DNA from: Albula goreensis
Taxonomy: Eukaryota; Chordata; Actinopteri; Albuliformes; Albulidae
Direction of reading: 5' to 3'
Assembly (NCBI GenBank): GCA_022829145.1
Contig: CM040746.1
Location: 23,981,332-24,045,331 of the forward strand
Length of the DNA stretch: 64,000 nt
Part shown: piece by piece, positions 13,626 through 26,660 of the stretch
How the letters are laid out: every line of letters begins with the position of its first letter
Position numbering within the stretch: the stretch's first letter is position 1
Made by a program: the position numbers and the translations under genes
Notes under the pieces: model-generated
Databases searched by the model: none
The model's input: only the letters and a program-made list of their open reading frames with translations
What the model was told of the DNA's origin: nothing

Positions 13626-15042
13626 TTAAAAAGAGAAAAAACTGACAAAATGAACAATTTGATTAAGTTGTGCTCCATAACTGCGAAAGCTCTGGACCTT
13701 TGATCTAACTTGTGTGGATTCTCTTGGCCATGGGCATATAATCAATAGAATACAGCTAAGCAGTACAATACCAGCATATGTTTTAATTACCACGATTCCA
13801 TACATAAACACTTTAGTTATTCTTTACTTCCTGCAGGAATTATATAATTATTTTCTGTACAGTATGTTATACATAAGTAGTTATTTGAACGTATGGGTAG
13901 TAAAGGATAGGTTTAATTCCAAGGAGGAACAGAAATTAAGCATGGGCTATTACCAACCAAAATACCTGTCATAACTTCAAGCATAGGCATAATTGCTTGG
14001 GGGACAATGGGACGCGTCATCACCAATGTCCAATGTCCAAAGAAGGCAGATCTGAACAATGTCCCAATATATTTTATTTGATCAATTTAAACTTTGTCCT
14101 TCCAAATCTAGTTGATTGTGCAGGCACAAGTAAATACAATTTCAGAGGCCGGTCACAAATTGTAAAACCCTGAAAATATAAAAAAATTCTCCCCTTGCCT
14201 TGAACTTATTTTCCATCTCCATTGAATATAATTGGTACTTAGATGTCTGCCTGACCCTGTCCCAGTTGTTATGGGAAACTGAAATAATATTGAATAATAA
14301 TCAGAATGATAATGCATGACCCTAAATCTGTTGTGTTTTTCTTTATTGGATAATGTGAGTCCTGAAATGCCCTCAAAGGACTGTTTCACAACAAAATGAT
14401 TACTTGATTTGGTAATAGAGTTGATTCTAAGTGTGAGCTACAGTTTCTTAGCATGTACCATAAATACTTGCTATTTATTTTATATTAATTATACCCAATT
14501 AATTACCTAATAAATTCCTATTTTTATAACATATTTTCCATATTATATTATATTATATTTCTAATAGTCTGATCTAAACGCTGTGCTCTTGATCAGGGAT
14601 GTTGCTAAATTTTTAGCACTACTGGGGCACAGGCCTCCAGTGCCCACATCTTCACACTTGAAATTTATAATATATGTAAAAACTTGTTATTTTTCATGAT
14701 CATTTACTGGGGCACAACAAATTATGACTGAAAGTAAAATAGGTGAATAGGGTCTGGTGACCCATGTCATTGTGAGTCCCTTCGTATCATTGTGTGTCGA
14801 TCTTGTGCATTGTTGTGAATTCTGTTGCAGTGTATATGTATAGGTTGTAACCCTGATTTTGTGTTAATGCATAGTGTCTAATACTGACAAGCATGTTTCC
14901 CCTCTGTGATTAATAAAATTTAGTCGTTTCTGTTGTTTTTTTTCCATTCTGATGTAAATAAAAATAGTCAACCACTGTTTGTTTTCAGAATATGAAGGCA
15001 AGGGTGTAGAGTCAAGGCTTACAGATAGCCACAGCTCATACA

Positions 15043-15058
15043 CAGACAGGCCTGTCTG
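15043..15058. promoter_or_regulatory. 16-bp palindrome CAGACAGGCCTGTCTG (paired SMAD-type half sites)
   Basis: A perfect palindrome built from CAGACA and its reverse complement TGTCTG. CAGAC is the known minimal SMAD-binding element. Further copies of 'acaggt' and 'cctgtctgtcagg' lie within 60 bp. Binding is inference. Confidence 0.3.
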
Positions 15059-18000
15059 ACACGACAGGTTTCAGAATGCTAAACACAGAAATGGGGGGTA
15101 CCTGTCTGTCAGGCTCATGCGGGGGCTATTGTCTCCCTGCAGGAAATGAGGAGCTTTCTGCAGCTGCTTGTCTTTTTTTTATTCTTGCCTCCTTGTGAGA
15201 TGACAGGAAGGCAGATATTTGGGATCCCAGTGGAGTTAGGGCTGGTTCACACTAGACACGAGAATGCTATGAAGGCTATCAGCACAGATGTTGGTTGTCT
15301 TGGCTTAAGGCTGCAGTTCAACTTGCAATTTTGTCTGGAAGCTTTTGTAACTACTTGCATTATACAAATCAATAAAGTCTACTTCTGGCAGACGGTGTAA
15401 CAAAATTTGTTATGGAGACCCCCAAAGTAAAAACATTTGATTATTATTTATGACCAATCGGCCATTTACTGACCAGACATTTTCATAGTTGTTGTCCTCC
15501 ATTATAGGAGTTGAAATGTGTGTGAGGGACATTCAATATTTAAACAGTGAGTGTGAATTTGGTAGTGTTTTGAGTATATTGCATTTGTATGGGTGTGAGA
15601 AAAAGTATGAAAAGCATAAGAGGCAGAAGAAGGAGAAACTTCATTTGGACTATCCATGCTAACAAAAGGAAAGGTAAGGCGTTCATGTCCTGGTCTGTAT
15701 ATTTCAAAGATAAGCTCTTCTTCTATGCTTGCCCAGAGGGCCCATCTATTACCATTTTAGCTTTTCAAGAACTTGAATCGTTTAGTTTATGCATTCAAAA
15801 GTATTTTTTGTAAAGTGTTACAAAGTATTGTATTAATTCTAATCTGACCATTGATTGCCATGTTTGCCCACAATAGGTTTAAATAAGTCAAGAAATCTCC
15901 TCAGATGCTTTGATAAGTGACAACTGTAGATTTCAGTACCAAAGAACCTTCAGTGCCTGTACAGAGTTGTGTTGACAAAGACATCGACATGTAACATGGT
16001 TTGTACGTACATACATACATTTGATCATACACTCATAAAGCATAGGAGAGCGTACCTGGTGGTGTGCTATGTATCAGCTGTAAGACATGTCCTGACTACA
16101 CATTTGAGGAAGCTGTTGCTGCCAGTTTGATTGGTAAAAGTGCACGACATCTTCTCCCTCTGATTGTACCCAAAGGAACATTGTGTTTTTCTACCAACTC
16201 AATGTTCTACTGTGTTATACCATGTTATTCCAACCTCCAGCCTCAGTCAGTCAATACTAAAGTAACAACCTTCCTGTCTTCATCCTCTGCCCAATTCATT
16301 CCATCTTCTTTGAATGGAGGGGGTGAGGTGTTCCTGAACTGTCTGTTCACCCATGGCAAACTGCCAGACATGCTCTTGCATTTAACTAACGCTGCACACC
16401 TCTTGATCCTATGTCCAAACCTGTCACCTATACCTTTCCTGACACTAGTACTCTGTGCAAGTTAGAAAAGGCTGGGTAATGGGATATGAAGAACCTTTCA
16501 CTCATATTTCTTGTAATGGGTACTCAATCCTCCCAAGTTTTATCAATAAGACCCTACTTCCATTACAGCTTACAGAAAAGTGCTTCTTCAATGAAGTTGC
16601 AATACCTTTAATGACACATCAGTGATGATGAACACCTCAATGATAGTGTGGCCTGCATAGGCTTCCATACTTGAGATATGAATATAGACATGATGGCATG
16701 ATCTCACTTTAGTATCTGCCTCAGAGCCACTTATGCAGTAAACTGTTAAACAGATGTAGACAGAAACATTACAGGTTTGTCAATGAATGCGATAAAAATG
16801 GCATAATTGCATGACATATGGTGTTTTAAAAAGATCACCTACCCATTCTAAATGAAATGGGACAGTTGAAAATTGGAGAGAAAACCTCATCTGGAATTCA
16901 GAAATGTGATTTTTTTCATTTTCAGCTGTTAAAGACATAATAGGCCAGTTAACAGGAGAGATGACTTATATCAACAATCTCACTGAATCCACAGCCCTGT
17001 CTCTCCCTCCTCCTTCTCAGTGAATGTTCTGACTTGATTTGATATTGACATCATAATTGTATGACAGTGCATTATTTCTCCCAGGTCACTAAGAGAAACA
17101 CAGAGGGAAAAAACAAAGCTGAAGTATAATCACAAATAAGGACAGGGGGAAGGTTGGATTAATTGCCTTACTTGAGCTAGCCAATCTGAAAAAAAAAAAA
17201 TATTAGCAAACAAGTATAATTACTGCAAGGGAAGATTATGTTACATGAGTTTGCATTTTCAGTGGCACAACAGTGACAGACTTTTTCTTTCCACGTTCAT
17301 TACACAACCAGTCAACTGGGTCCGAACTGTTTTGTGATTTTAAGATTTAATTTAATAATCAATAATTGCAAGTGAATCAAGAATTATTTGAAAATCAGTA
17401 TAATGAACATGGTGTAAACTTGATTCAGCAGTATGTTATATGTAATGCATAATATCTTAAATCAATATCTGTATAATATATATATAATAATGTTATTATT
17501 ACCTTATCTGTATTTCTATATGGCATGATAACAGTTACATTTTATAACTCAAGTTTATGCATTGTAGTGTGGGGTTATAGACACCAAGCTTCAGGAAAAA
17601 TGAGCCATGCTGAGTGAATGAGCAGATGCATATAATTCCTCAATGTATGTGTCTTATGAAATATTAATATATGAATAAATCACAACTGACACATAAATTG
17701 ACCAATTTTCACTGCAATCCGGTTCCCAATCATACCACACTTGCTGGCAACATCTCTCTACAAACCAATTATCACTGTTATAGAAAGCCCTTTCCTCCCA
17801 AGCTCTCATCATTGTGGCATTAGTGAATTCCTACATTTCCCAGAAGTGTATGCTTATGGATTTACATTGGCTGAAAATATAGTGATATTCACATCTCATT
17901 ATTTTAGCAGATGTAAATGTTTCATTACTTCATAATAATGTATAAGAGCCAACACATTAACAGAAACTGGCTTTGAAAAAAAATCAATGTAGGTCCTCAT

Positions 18001-18163
18001 TTGTGGACGTTTTGATAGTACTTGCGGTGCATTTCAGCTTACCAGTTTACTTGGCTTGGTTGCTTGGTAATCATTATGCGGTAAAGAGCAGATGTCCCTA
18101 CTTCAACCCACATCCCACCTAATGAATGAATGCACACTTTTTGAAAGGTCTCTTACTTTAGTG

Positions 18164-18166
<3 letters not shown>

Positions 18167-18242
<76 letters not shown>
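18167..18242. repeat. (CT)n microsatellite
   Basis: 38 uninterrupted CT units. The strand is pure polypyrimidine, so the locus can form intramolecular triplex (H-DNA). The Leu-Ser repeat frame across it is an artefact. Confidence 0.98.
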
Positions 18243-18245
<3 letters not shown>

Positions 18246-19485
18246 TATTTTGTTTTATTCTGTACATGGGAATTTCCAGCAAATTTTCAAAATGTATTTC
18301 AAATGTATTTTGATTTCATTTTTTTTACATTTTTCAAGCCTGTTTTTACTTGTCTATTAGGGTATCTTAAGGCAATAAACAGTGTACCATGCCACTGTAT
18401 ATAAATGACATTAATTTTTAATATTTTATAAAATCTGTCATTTCACATTATGAAATGTAACATAATGATAAATGTAATTTCAGAAAATTTCAGAAATGAT
18501 AAACAAACAGTATGCTAACAAACTCTGTTCAGCAAATTGGATTAATAACATTGTTAAAAAAAGTAATTATCTGCCAAACTTGACTAAGTGTGGACTAACA
18601 ATAAAAACCCTTTGATGGACACTTTGCCTGCTGTCATGTGTACTTCTCTGTGAGGAAAAAAAAAAAAAAAATGTTGATTTTACAACTACGTTGAAGTGAT
18701 TTTCTTCAGTCATATACATGCTAGTTTACAATGACAATGCCATTTTGCACCCCACCTTATCAATTTACAATGTGAATTATGGAGTGATTCTAGCCAGAAA
18801 CAGTAACTAATAGCTTATATCTTTTTTGAAAACTATGATAGTGTTGACTTTTCATGGGATACCTTCTCTTGAAGTGCAGCTGAACAGCTAAGCATTTCAT
18901 TAGGCTATAGTGGGTGAGTCTACTAACAAACACAAATCATAAAAAGTCAATCACACTTTCACACATTTATTAGAGAGTTTTACTGAGGTACATTTTAAAG
19001 TGTTTTCAGTGCAACAATTTTAACAACATCCAAAAAGTTGCAAAAAAACATGGAATTAAAAAAAAAGGCTGCTGGCTTGGAAAGGGTGGGGATGTTTAGA
19101 TCAGCTCAACAGCTGCTGTGGATGACACTGTGCTGGAGAGCTCTGGCTGGTCAGGTTGCATAGTGGCTTCTAGGTCATCTGAGAGACTCAAACACCTGGC
19201 CAATCAAGTAGAGTGTCACAGAATGCCAAAGAGCTGTAATTACCCAGTTGCTAGGCCAGGTCATTTGTAGCACTATGAGAATCTTTGCAGCTCCATTTGG
19301 ATGAAAGATTGTGAAATATTCTTGAAATTAATACATATGTTCAATCACAAACAGTGCACCCAGCTAAATGAACTTTGTGTGCAATTTCACACTCACACAT
19401 GTCTGTTAAAAAGTGCTGCCCCCTGTATTTCAAATTATATTTTAAGAAATATTAGTAGAAATTCAACCAAGACCTTACATTAGAA
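18243..19485. other. Intergenic DNA, nothing recognised
   Basis: AT-rich sequence with a 16-17 nt poly-A at about 18656-18671. Around 19060-19240 it is less AT-rich, with no recognisable feature. Confidence 0.6.
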
Positions 19486-19775
19486 AACTGGGTGAGGGGC
19501 TCCAAGTGGATCACAGTGTAAAATGTTGGCCTGAGAGCCACTAAGATTGGGTGTTTTAATCCCAGCCTTGCCATTACCAACTATGGCTAGAGGTACACAC
19601 CACCTTACGCAGGAATGACTATGACTAAACACCACCTGTCATTACTGGTCAGTCTCTCACAACTCCTTCATGAAGAATGAAGTTCATCTTTCTGCCTGCC
19701 TTGTGCTCTAAAGAGCACGGCATAATTTCTTAAATGTCTTATTCTTATCTTTCTGAGCCAATGCCATGAAACAGC
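19486..19775 (+). repeat. tRNA-like SINE, second family
   Basis: The head reads 'ggggctccaagtggatcacagtgtaaaat', a decayed A-box region of the gtggcgcagcggtaaaa type. It is followed by 'gcctgagagccactaagattgggtgttttaatcccagcc', where the B box GGTTCGAATCC has become GTGTTTTAATCC. The body ('ccattaccaactatggct...caccacctta') and the tail with a small 'gtgctct/agagcac' hairpin near 19705-19720 match a fish SINE I recall. Boundaries are approximate and the copy is old. Confidence 0.6.
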
Positions 19776-22492
19776 ATACCTCTGCTACACCTTAGTTCCT
19801 TCTTCAGGTGGCATACAGAACCTTGACATTCTTCTTCAGCACACTGACACATCAGGGGTTTGGGAACCCCAATACAACACAATACAATCATGCTTGCTGG
19901 ATGTTCTCATGGGTAAGGCCCATGAAAGGAAAGGGTAAAACTTTAGCAGAGCTAGCACTCCAGCACAGCGACCACACTGTGCACAGCACACACCTGTTCC
20001 AAAGTATTGTTCCTGAGGTGTGCCCAAGAAGTGAGTGTGTATGCATGCCTGACAGTGGTCTGTCACCAGAACACACATATGCTAGAGAAACAGCCTCTTC
20101 ATGCCAATGTGACAGTGCTTAGCCAGGGAGTGTCCCCAAGCACAGCCAGAAAAACAGTCAAACAGCTGGTTAGCTCAACGTACTCTATGCATCCTAGAGA
20201 CATATTCCCACTGGGCTCTCACAGCTCTTCACAGGAAGGACACAGTCAGGGCATTCAAAAGGGTCAGCCCTGCCTTTTATATGAAATGTAATTTACATAT
20301 AATTTCATATATAGTATAAAATTGTAATTCCATTTTTTTAAATTGTGCTTTCTTTCATCAAACATTTGATGAAATTTTTTTTTAAATTCCACAAGTTTAG
20401 CTGCTGAAATTCTCACTAGTGTCATAATGACATGGATCTAAAATATAGAATGTATCTAAGTGAGCAGTTTTCATTACATGAAGTAATGATTGCGTGGGCA
20501 GCAGTCTGTCTCTTATTATCTGTCTGGTAGAGCTGCAACAGTATTTTTTCATCATACATACCTAAGGTAAGCTGTAAATCCGAAGAGACCTCAGTTACCA
20601 GTGTACCTGTCTGTCAGAAATACTGCAGTCCCACCATTACTGCCTCCAGCTGCTCTCAGTAACATAACGGTGCGAGGGAGGCCACACCTACAGAAGATTT
20701 TGCAACAGCTGATTAAGTGTATTATTTTTTTTTAGTATGTGGTACTCCAGGGCAGGACAGTGGCCTCTCCCCACTGCTTTCTAATCATGCAGAAGAGACA
20801 TGTCCTCATTCATCACTGCTTATCTCTATTTCAGGGACTTAGCAGTACAACTTGTGTGAAAGGGAGGGTGTATGTTTATTTCCACAGTCCAGTGACAATT
20901 TGCAAACAACTGTTTGAGGGATATTTTATATAATGATCGGAATCAGTGAGAACAAGGACAGCAGTATTTTTCTTGTATTCCCAAGAAATAATTGGCATAG
21001 TTTAGTTCCCCAGGGAAGTCATTTATATTTTCTACATAAACACACTCAATGTTCTACATCCTTTGACCACCCCCTCTCACCCTCACTCTCTCCTCACCCC
21101 TCCTTCCCAGCATCCCCTTGTATGGAAGCAGCCTGTGTGACCCAACCATGACGAAAGCTGGGAAAGCTGTCTTTCAGATTCTTCCCACAGGATGTTTCCC
21201 ACCGGCCTTTGAGTCTGTGGGCTGTTGACTCCACATGGAAGTTTTTGTACTTTCCGTTATGACTGAAAAAGATGCCTTCCCCATGGACACTAAAGAAAGA
21301 TTGTTAGCAATAAGGAGCAAAGGTCTGATATATTTAGCCATACACCACAGGAAACATTGAGAGGCCCAAAGAATGTGCCTGAAAAAAACAATATGACAAA
21401 TAATTGCGCTCCTTCACTCTGTCCATTTTCTGTTTGTGGAAACCATGTCATGCAAACCGAGAAAGGAAAAGTAATGTTTAATAGGCTTTAATCTTAACTT
21501 CCCAGCTTGTAGCATATTTTATCATATCTTAAATCAATGGATTTCTTGATTGATTAGAGCAAAAAGTGTATTTTATGTGGTAAAATATATACTGCTCTGT
21601 AGCAGAACAAGGAATGTCATTAAAGTCCTGTGGAAAGGCCCACAAGAACACAGAATGTCACTTTAGTTTAGGTCTGCTTTTGCAACACATAGTTCCTCTG
21701 GCCTTTTCCACCTGCTGTAGGATGACGTGCTGCATCCCAAAGCTGCTTCTCCTGAATGGTGGTTTGATGAAAAATACATCAGTGTGTGCGTATAAGGGCT
21801 GTTTTTCTTTGTCTCTGGAGTCATCATTAAAAGCCCATCCATCTGTCCTTCACAGCGCGGCTTCCTGCCCATGTCTCCCTTTGTCCCGCAGTACAGATGT
21901 AGTTTACCCTGTTCCTCAACCGCTCCGGGCACCACACCCCTTAAAGCATCATTGTGCCTCTACGGGCGTGCCTCCACCCTAACCTCCCTGCAGACACGCA
22001 CGCATACACACACAATATAAAATAAAATGGTTTCATACTCACAAAAACATGAGCATACATAGAAATGGCTGTGCAAAGTACTTTGCATATCCCCATCAAC
22101 GCACAAATGTACATACACAATGCACCCTATTCCTTAATGAATAGAATTACATTTGCAAAGTGTAGGACATTAAAAATACTGACCTCACACCGGTGTATAG
22201 GTGAGAAAAGCACAACAAAACTTGTAAAGTGTTGTCATTGTACCAATAAACAAACCCAGAAATGGAGAGCACCATCAAATTATTATCTGTGAGTCTTTGG
22301 GAAAGGTGCTTTCAATGGAGACCGCCAGTTCAAAGCCAGCAATGACAAACCTCATAAATAAAAACAATAGTCTTACTAAATGCTTTATTCTGAAATTATT
22401 TGTACTCTGGAAACAGAAAAAGAGAAATGTGATGTTATTGACATGCATCTATAGTTTATGCATACTTTTTATTTGAAAACAAGTAATATATA

Positions 22493-22494
<2 letters not shown>
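19776..22494. other. Intergenic DNA, no gene
   Basis: Several 60-120 codon frames overlap on both strands at 19.8-20.3 and 21.6-22.0 kb, but none has a recognisable domain. They coincide with GC-richer, C/T-rich sequence where stops are rarer. A C/T-rich run lies at 21064-21120. No repeat identified. Confidence 0.5.
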
Positions 22495-22497
<3 letters not shown>

Positions 22498-22569
<72 letters not shown>

Positions 22570-22582
22570 CATACTATATATA

Positions 22583-22654
<72 letters not shown>
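22498..22654. repeat. Long (TA)n microsatellite
   Basis: About 157 bp of alternating T and A, interrupted once around 22565-22588 by 'catacatacta' and 'ctatatatatacta'. It is self-complementary throughout, so it can extrude as a cruciform and is a likely assembly, replication and polymorphism hot spot. The Tyr-Ile frames on both strands are repeat artefacts. Confidence 0.97.
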
Positions 22655-22656
<2 letters not shown>

Positions 22657-23689
22657 CAGCTACCAAGATTAAAACACACCTTACATACACATTTACATTA
22701 TCAGTAGCTGATTTTAAAAAAAGGACAAATTAAATGTGTACATTTTATAGAAACTGAAAGCTATTAACCCAAAGAAGTTCTTCATAGAGGGGTACTACTG
22801 TAAGGCCTCTTTATAAGTGAAGATCATTACTTAGGAAGCAGCTTTTGAAATATTGAACCATTTATTAAAAACACTGTTCCCCAATGTGAACAAACTGTGT
22901 CAGTTTATCTCAAAATTTCATTTTTGATGGAAAGTTTGATTTGTTTCAGTTAATGTTCCGGGATTATAACAAGGATAACAAGAAACTAGGTATTTATGGT
23001 TTGTTCTTATTAACAGCAAGTTTGCTTCATATAACTTTTGACAGTATCTAGATGTTTTGACCAGGAGCTGCTACCCTGGAGCAGTATCAGGACAGCTCTT
23101 TTGTCCATTCATGATTGATTTTTATGTCTTTCATGTGTTTTTTGTTTTTTTTTGGAAAACAACATAATTTTTGACAACATAATCATTTTTTTTACAACAT
23201 AAATGCTATCCCTGTATCATCTGTGTCTGAATTCAGGCATAATTAGAACATTGTTATGAGAATGTTTTATATGACATTTACCCCTTTCTTAGTGTTTCCT
23301 GATTTCTGAGTTCCAGATCAGTCTTGTTATACCATATATCGACGCAAAAGAGGTCATAAAGGGTAAATGCAGAAATTTGTTTGGCATGCATGAAATCTTC
23401 AAAGAAATTTTTAAAAAAGGTATACATTTTGAAAAAGTATAAACACCTCATCTGCAAATTGCAGAGGTCTCTTTTTCAAAAATTGCTTTTTACCCTTGTG
23501 TGTATGAGGTATGAATTTATGAAACAAAAATTCAAGTTAGAGACTACCAACATAGTAAAATTTACATAAACAATTCAAACTGATAAAATTTAGCTCAGAC
23601 ATTAATTCTACCATATTTTGATAAAGAACACAGATAACAGGATTAAGAGTTTTAGATGGATTTTGTATTAGCGTCAAAGAAGACTAAAT
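22655..23689. other. Intergenic DNA, nothing recognised
   Basis: AT-rich unique sequence with short T runs ('gttttttttttgg' near 23140). No gene or repeat family seen. Confidence 0.6.
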
Positions 23690-25190
23690 AAAATTTTAAT
23701 CAGCTCTCAGTACAATGCACCGAAAGACTTGGGAATGCGCATTGTGATTTGATTATTATAATTGTGGCTTTTTAACATGAGAGTGCCCTGGTTCGACCCA
23801 GTGATTTTGATGGTTATAAGCAATTCATCTGAACAGAGAGCAAACTGCACCCATTTTGTTTTCCCACCCTTTCATTTTATTTCCATCAAGTCAGCGGAAC
23901 AAACAAAGATGCCATAAAATGTCACTTAGTCCCCCCCACTGGCAGCACAGGGCAGAACTGAAGGATGACATATTGAGGCTCTTTAGAGCAAAGCTGCTGG
24001 TTAATGGCTTTTAATGTGGTGCTGCCTCTAAATGGGAGGCCCTGGTGAGATCCCGACCCTCCCCAAATTCACACTGATGTGACAGCTGGATAGGGATGCA
24101 CCCAGAGAATACTAAAGCAGCAGCCTTCTTCCTAAGTGTTTTGATGTGGTTGCATGTATTTGCATGCATTTGAGGATGTGTGTGTGTGCGTGTACATGTC
24201 TTTAATTTAAATTTTTCTGTGCCTGTGTGTACTTATGTGCACATGCATCTGAATTGGTTATATGCATGTCTGTGCCTATGAATATATGAACATAAATATA
24301 TCACTACGTGTATGTGTGTATCATTCCCAACTGCCCTGAAAAAGCCCTGGCCCAACTACTTTCGGTGAGAGTTCTTGCCTTTTGGTTGCACAGCTCCCTC
24401 CAACCCTGTGCCAGCAGGTTTAAAGATGGTGTTTGCTCTCGCAGCTCATGCCAGACTGATTCCGCGACCCTGAGGTAAATCTTCCTGCCGTCGCTTCGCT
24501 CAGCTGCTAAATGAGAACAAGCAGGACCAACCTGATAAACTGTGAAATGTATCCCCCCGACACACGGCCTTCCATCCATTTCTCAGAAATGAGAGCAGAC
24601 GCTTCTCTCCTTCCACTTTTTAAAGAGCAGCCACGGGATTGCATTAGAGAGTCCCTACCCCGCAACCTTAATGATAAATATTTCAGTGTTTAATGGCACA
24701 TGATTGGTAGTGACATTAACAGGGCATATGTTCCATTGAATGATTTAAGCTTTAATGGAGGGATCATTGCATGTCGTACGAGCGTGTCTCTTAGTCTTGA
24801 TTCCGGGGAAGTTGGAGACGCATGAATGTTTGGATGTTGAGATTTTATTTCACGCTCTTGTAGAAAGTATTTCCTTCCTGTTTAATTGTGGACATAAAGT
24901 ATTGCCTTTCTACAAAGCTGTATAAGTGTGCCTCACATTTTTTTTCTCTCTGCCTGATGAAAAATTAAACATAACAAAGCATTTAAATATATAGTAGTTT
25001 CCTGCAAATCCAATAAATGTAGTATATCTGAAATGTATGTTTTTGTTTTGTTTTGTGTTTTCGCTCAGGGGGAATTTTGATTTAAACGATTATTTCAGAC
25101 AACCTCAACAAATTTAACCGACCCTGTGCTCTTATTACCTTGGAGTCAATTAAGCAAATGGAATTGAAATGTCACTGCATACCTAGGTAT
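23690..25190. promoter_or_regulatory. Candidate regulatory block with conserved non-coding texture
   Basis: This differs from its surroundings: fewer homopolymers, more CpG (for example 'catgtcgtacgagcgtgtc' near 24770), repeated TAAT or ATTA cores (24666-24760), an octamer ATTTGCAT at 24158-24165, and 'caattaagcaaatgg' near 25147. A TG-rich stretch at 24176-24320 interrupts it. Frames at 24304-24579 (minus) and 24511-24693 have no domain. Such texture is typical of vertebrate developmental enhancers, but conservation cannot be seen from one sequence. Confidence 0.25.
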
Positions 25191-26214
25191 ACAGAATATA
25201 AATGACGAGAAATTGCTTTGTCTGAACTCCAGTTTGTCTGCACTGACTTGATAATGAACATTAAATCAGAGAGTGAGGTTTTTCATCTGTATATGAATGG
25301 GTGTGTATCTGCTTTTTATGTTAAACATGCACATGTGCAAAAACACACTCATACACATGCACACACACACACAAACACACACACAGTACTTACCACAGAA
25401 ACCCTATTGAAACACTGAGTCTCTATGCTACATCCACAGAGCCCTTGGAAAGCATGATGTTTTCTGTGTCTTTTTGATCAATATGTTTGTGAGCGTTCAT
25501 TACTGAGATCAATCACTGAGACTTCTTGTATTAAATAAATGAGAATAAGAAATGTGATGGTAGATGGGAGGATGCCAGGGCTAAAGCAGCCATGTTCTAT
25601 TGTGTCTGTTGTTGGTTCCAGACTATAATTTGGAAGAGGGAAGTTTGAGTTATCATGTGTCTTTCAGTGGAATGAAACAGTAGCGCTCCTGCATCAGCCA
25701 GCAGCCCCCAGTCTTGAGAGAGCGTCTGTTTGTAACTTGAGCTCTCATTTTGTGCTTATATTTCATAAAGAAAAAAATATGAGTATTACAGGGACAAGTG
25801 AAGGGTTGGGGGTTGGCTCTTTGTTTACTGGCCCTGTCAGAGAGACCAGGGCATGATAAACTCATATTTTCATCTTTTGCGTGTCATGCAGCGCATGCTG
25901 TGAAAGCTTATGAGTAATTTCCAGTGTGCCATCTCTTCCCCTAGCCCCTGATAAATGTAGTCATTAGCTCCATACGTTGTGATCCCAGCTCCTGGCAAAA
26001 TTCTTCCGTTTACTAAACAGCATGTTGTCTTAAGGGATGCAGACAGATAAAACATTTTGCTTCTTCACAATGACGTATTGGAGGGCTGAAATGCTCAGAC
26101 AGAAGCAAGAAAGAGGCTTTGGATCCAAACAGAGAGAACATTTGAGCAAGCTCTGTGTCTCTGACTGACCTCCTCTACCCCCATCCCTGCACTCCATCAG
26201 GGACCAAACAGGGA
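25191..26214. other. Intergenic DNA with an imperfect CA tract
   Basis: An imperfect CA array lies at 25339-25386. The rest is unique sequence without recognised features. Short minus-strand frames at 25653-26055 have no domain. Confidence 0.55.
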
Positions 26215-26660
26215 CTCAAGAGTAGACGGACTCAATAATAAACGGGAGTTTATTAACAGCCGGGCAAAGTCCAGAATCCAAAAGTCTGTGTCAAAAACAG
26301 GCAGGGTTACAACCAGAAATACATGGCAGTCAGGCAGATTCAAAATCCAAAAATCAAAGTATCAAAAAACAAACATGAATCAGAACTAGAAGGCAGAACA
26401 GGAAAAAAACAATGCAGGAATGATCCAGGACAAGGCACTGAAATGAACAAACGAATAAACAATTCTTAAATACAAAAACTAACAAGCAAAGAGACAGGTG
26501 AACAAGTGGGCAGGTGAAACAGATCAGGTAATTACACTGAACAGGAAAACAGTAGGCAGGGTGAACACACACAAGGGCAATGAAAACCAGAGCACATGGA
26601 CAGAGAAAAAAAAACAACAAACCAGCAAACCCGGTTTACTGACATCCCCATCCCACCACC
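26215..26660 (+). repeat. A-rich interspersed repeat common in teleosts (class unresolved)
   Basis: The unit begins near 'gggactcaagagtagac' and runs through 'aacgggagtttattaacag', 'gggcaaagtccagaatcc', 'atgatccaggacaaggcactg', 'aacaagtgggcaggtgaaac' and 'aaccagagcacatggac'. I recognise this phrase order from a repeat spread through many fish genomes. The plus strand is A- and purine-rich with few stops on minus, which explains the long minus-strand hydrophobic frame at 26354-26620. It carries few obvious indels and may be a fairly recent copy. I cannot assign it confidently to a SINE, MITE or LTR class. Confidence 0.6.

Larger units (their letters stand above)
13044..18166. other. Intergenic DNA, no gene
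   Basis: This contains a short TATTA/TATAT run at 14540-14562, short ACAT units near 15998-16020, and a 16-bp palindrome at 15043-15058. A 133-codon frame at 16064-16465 is the longest in the window. It has Cys, Ser and Leu rich composition, no domain and no flanking signals, so I do not call it a gene. Sequence near 13980-14040 ('gcataggcataattgcttggggga') resembles fragments of hAT-like fish repeats, but too weakly to annotate. Confidence 0.5.

Noticed and set aside
13980-14045. Possible hAT-type repeat fragment
   Set aside because: The resemblance is to a short phrase only; too little to call.
16064-16465. 133-codon plus-strand frame, the longest in the window
   Set aside because: Ser, Leu and Cys rich, no domain, no splice or promoter context, and within the length expected by chance in 64 kb of six frames.
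22449-22733. Tyr-Ile repeat frames on both strands
   Set aside because: Translations of the TA array, not proteins.
23785-23812. B-box-like 'ggttcgaccc'
   Set aside because: No A box at the required distance and no tRNA fold or SINE body.
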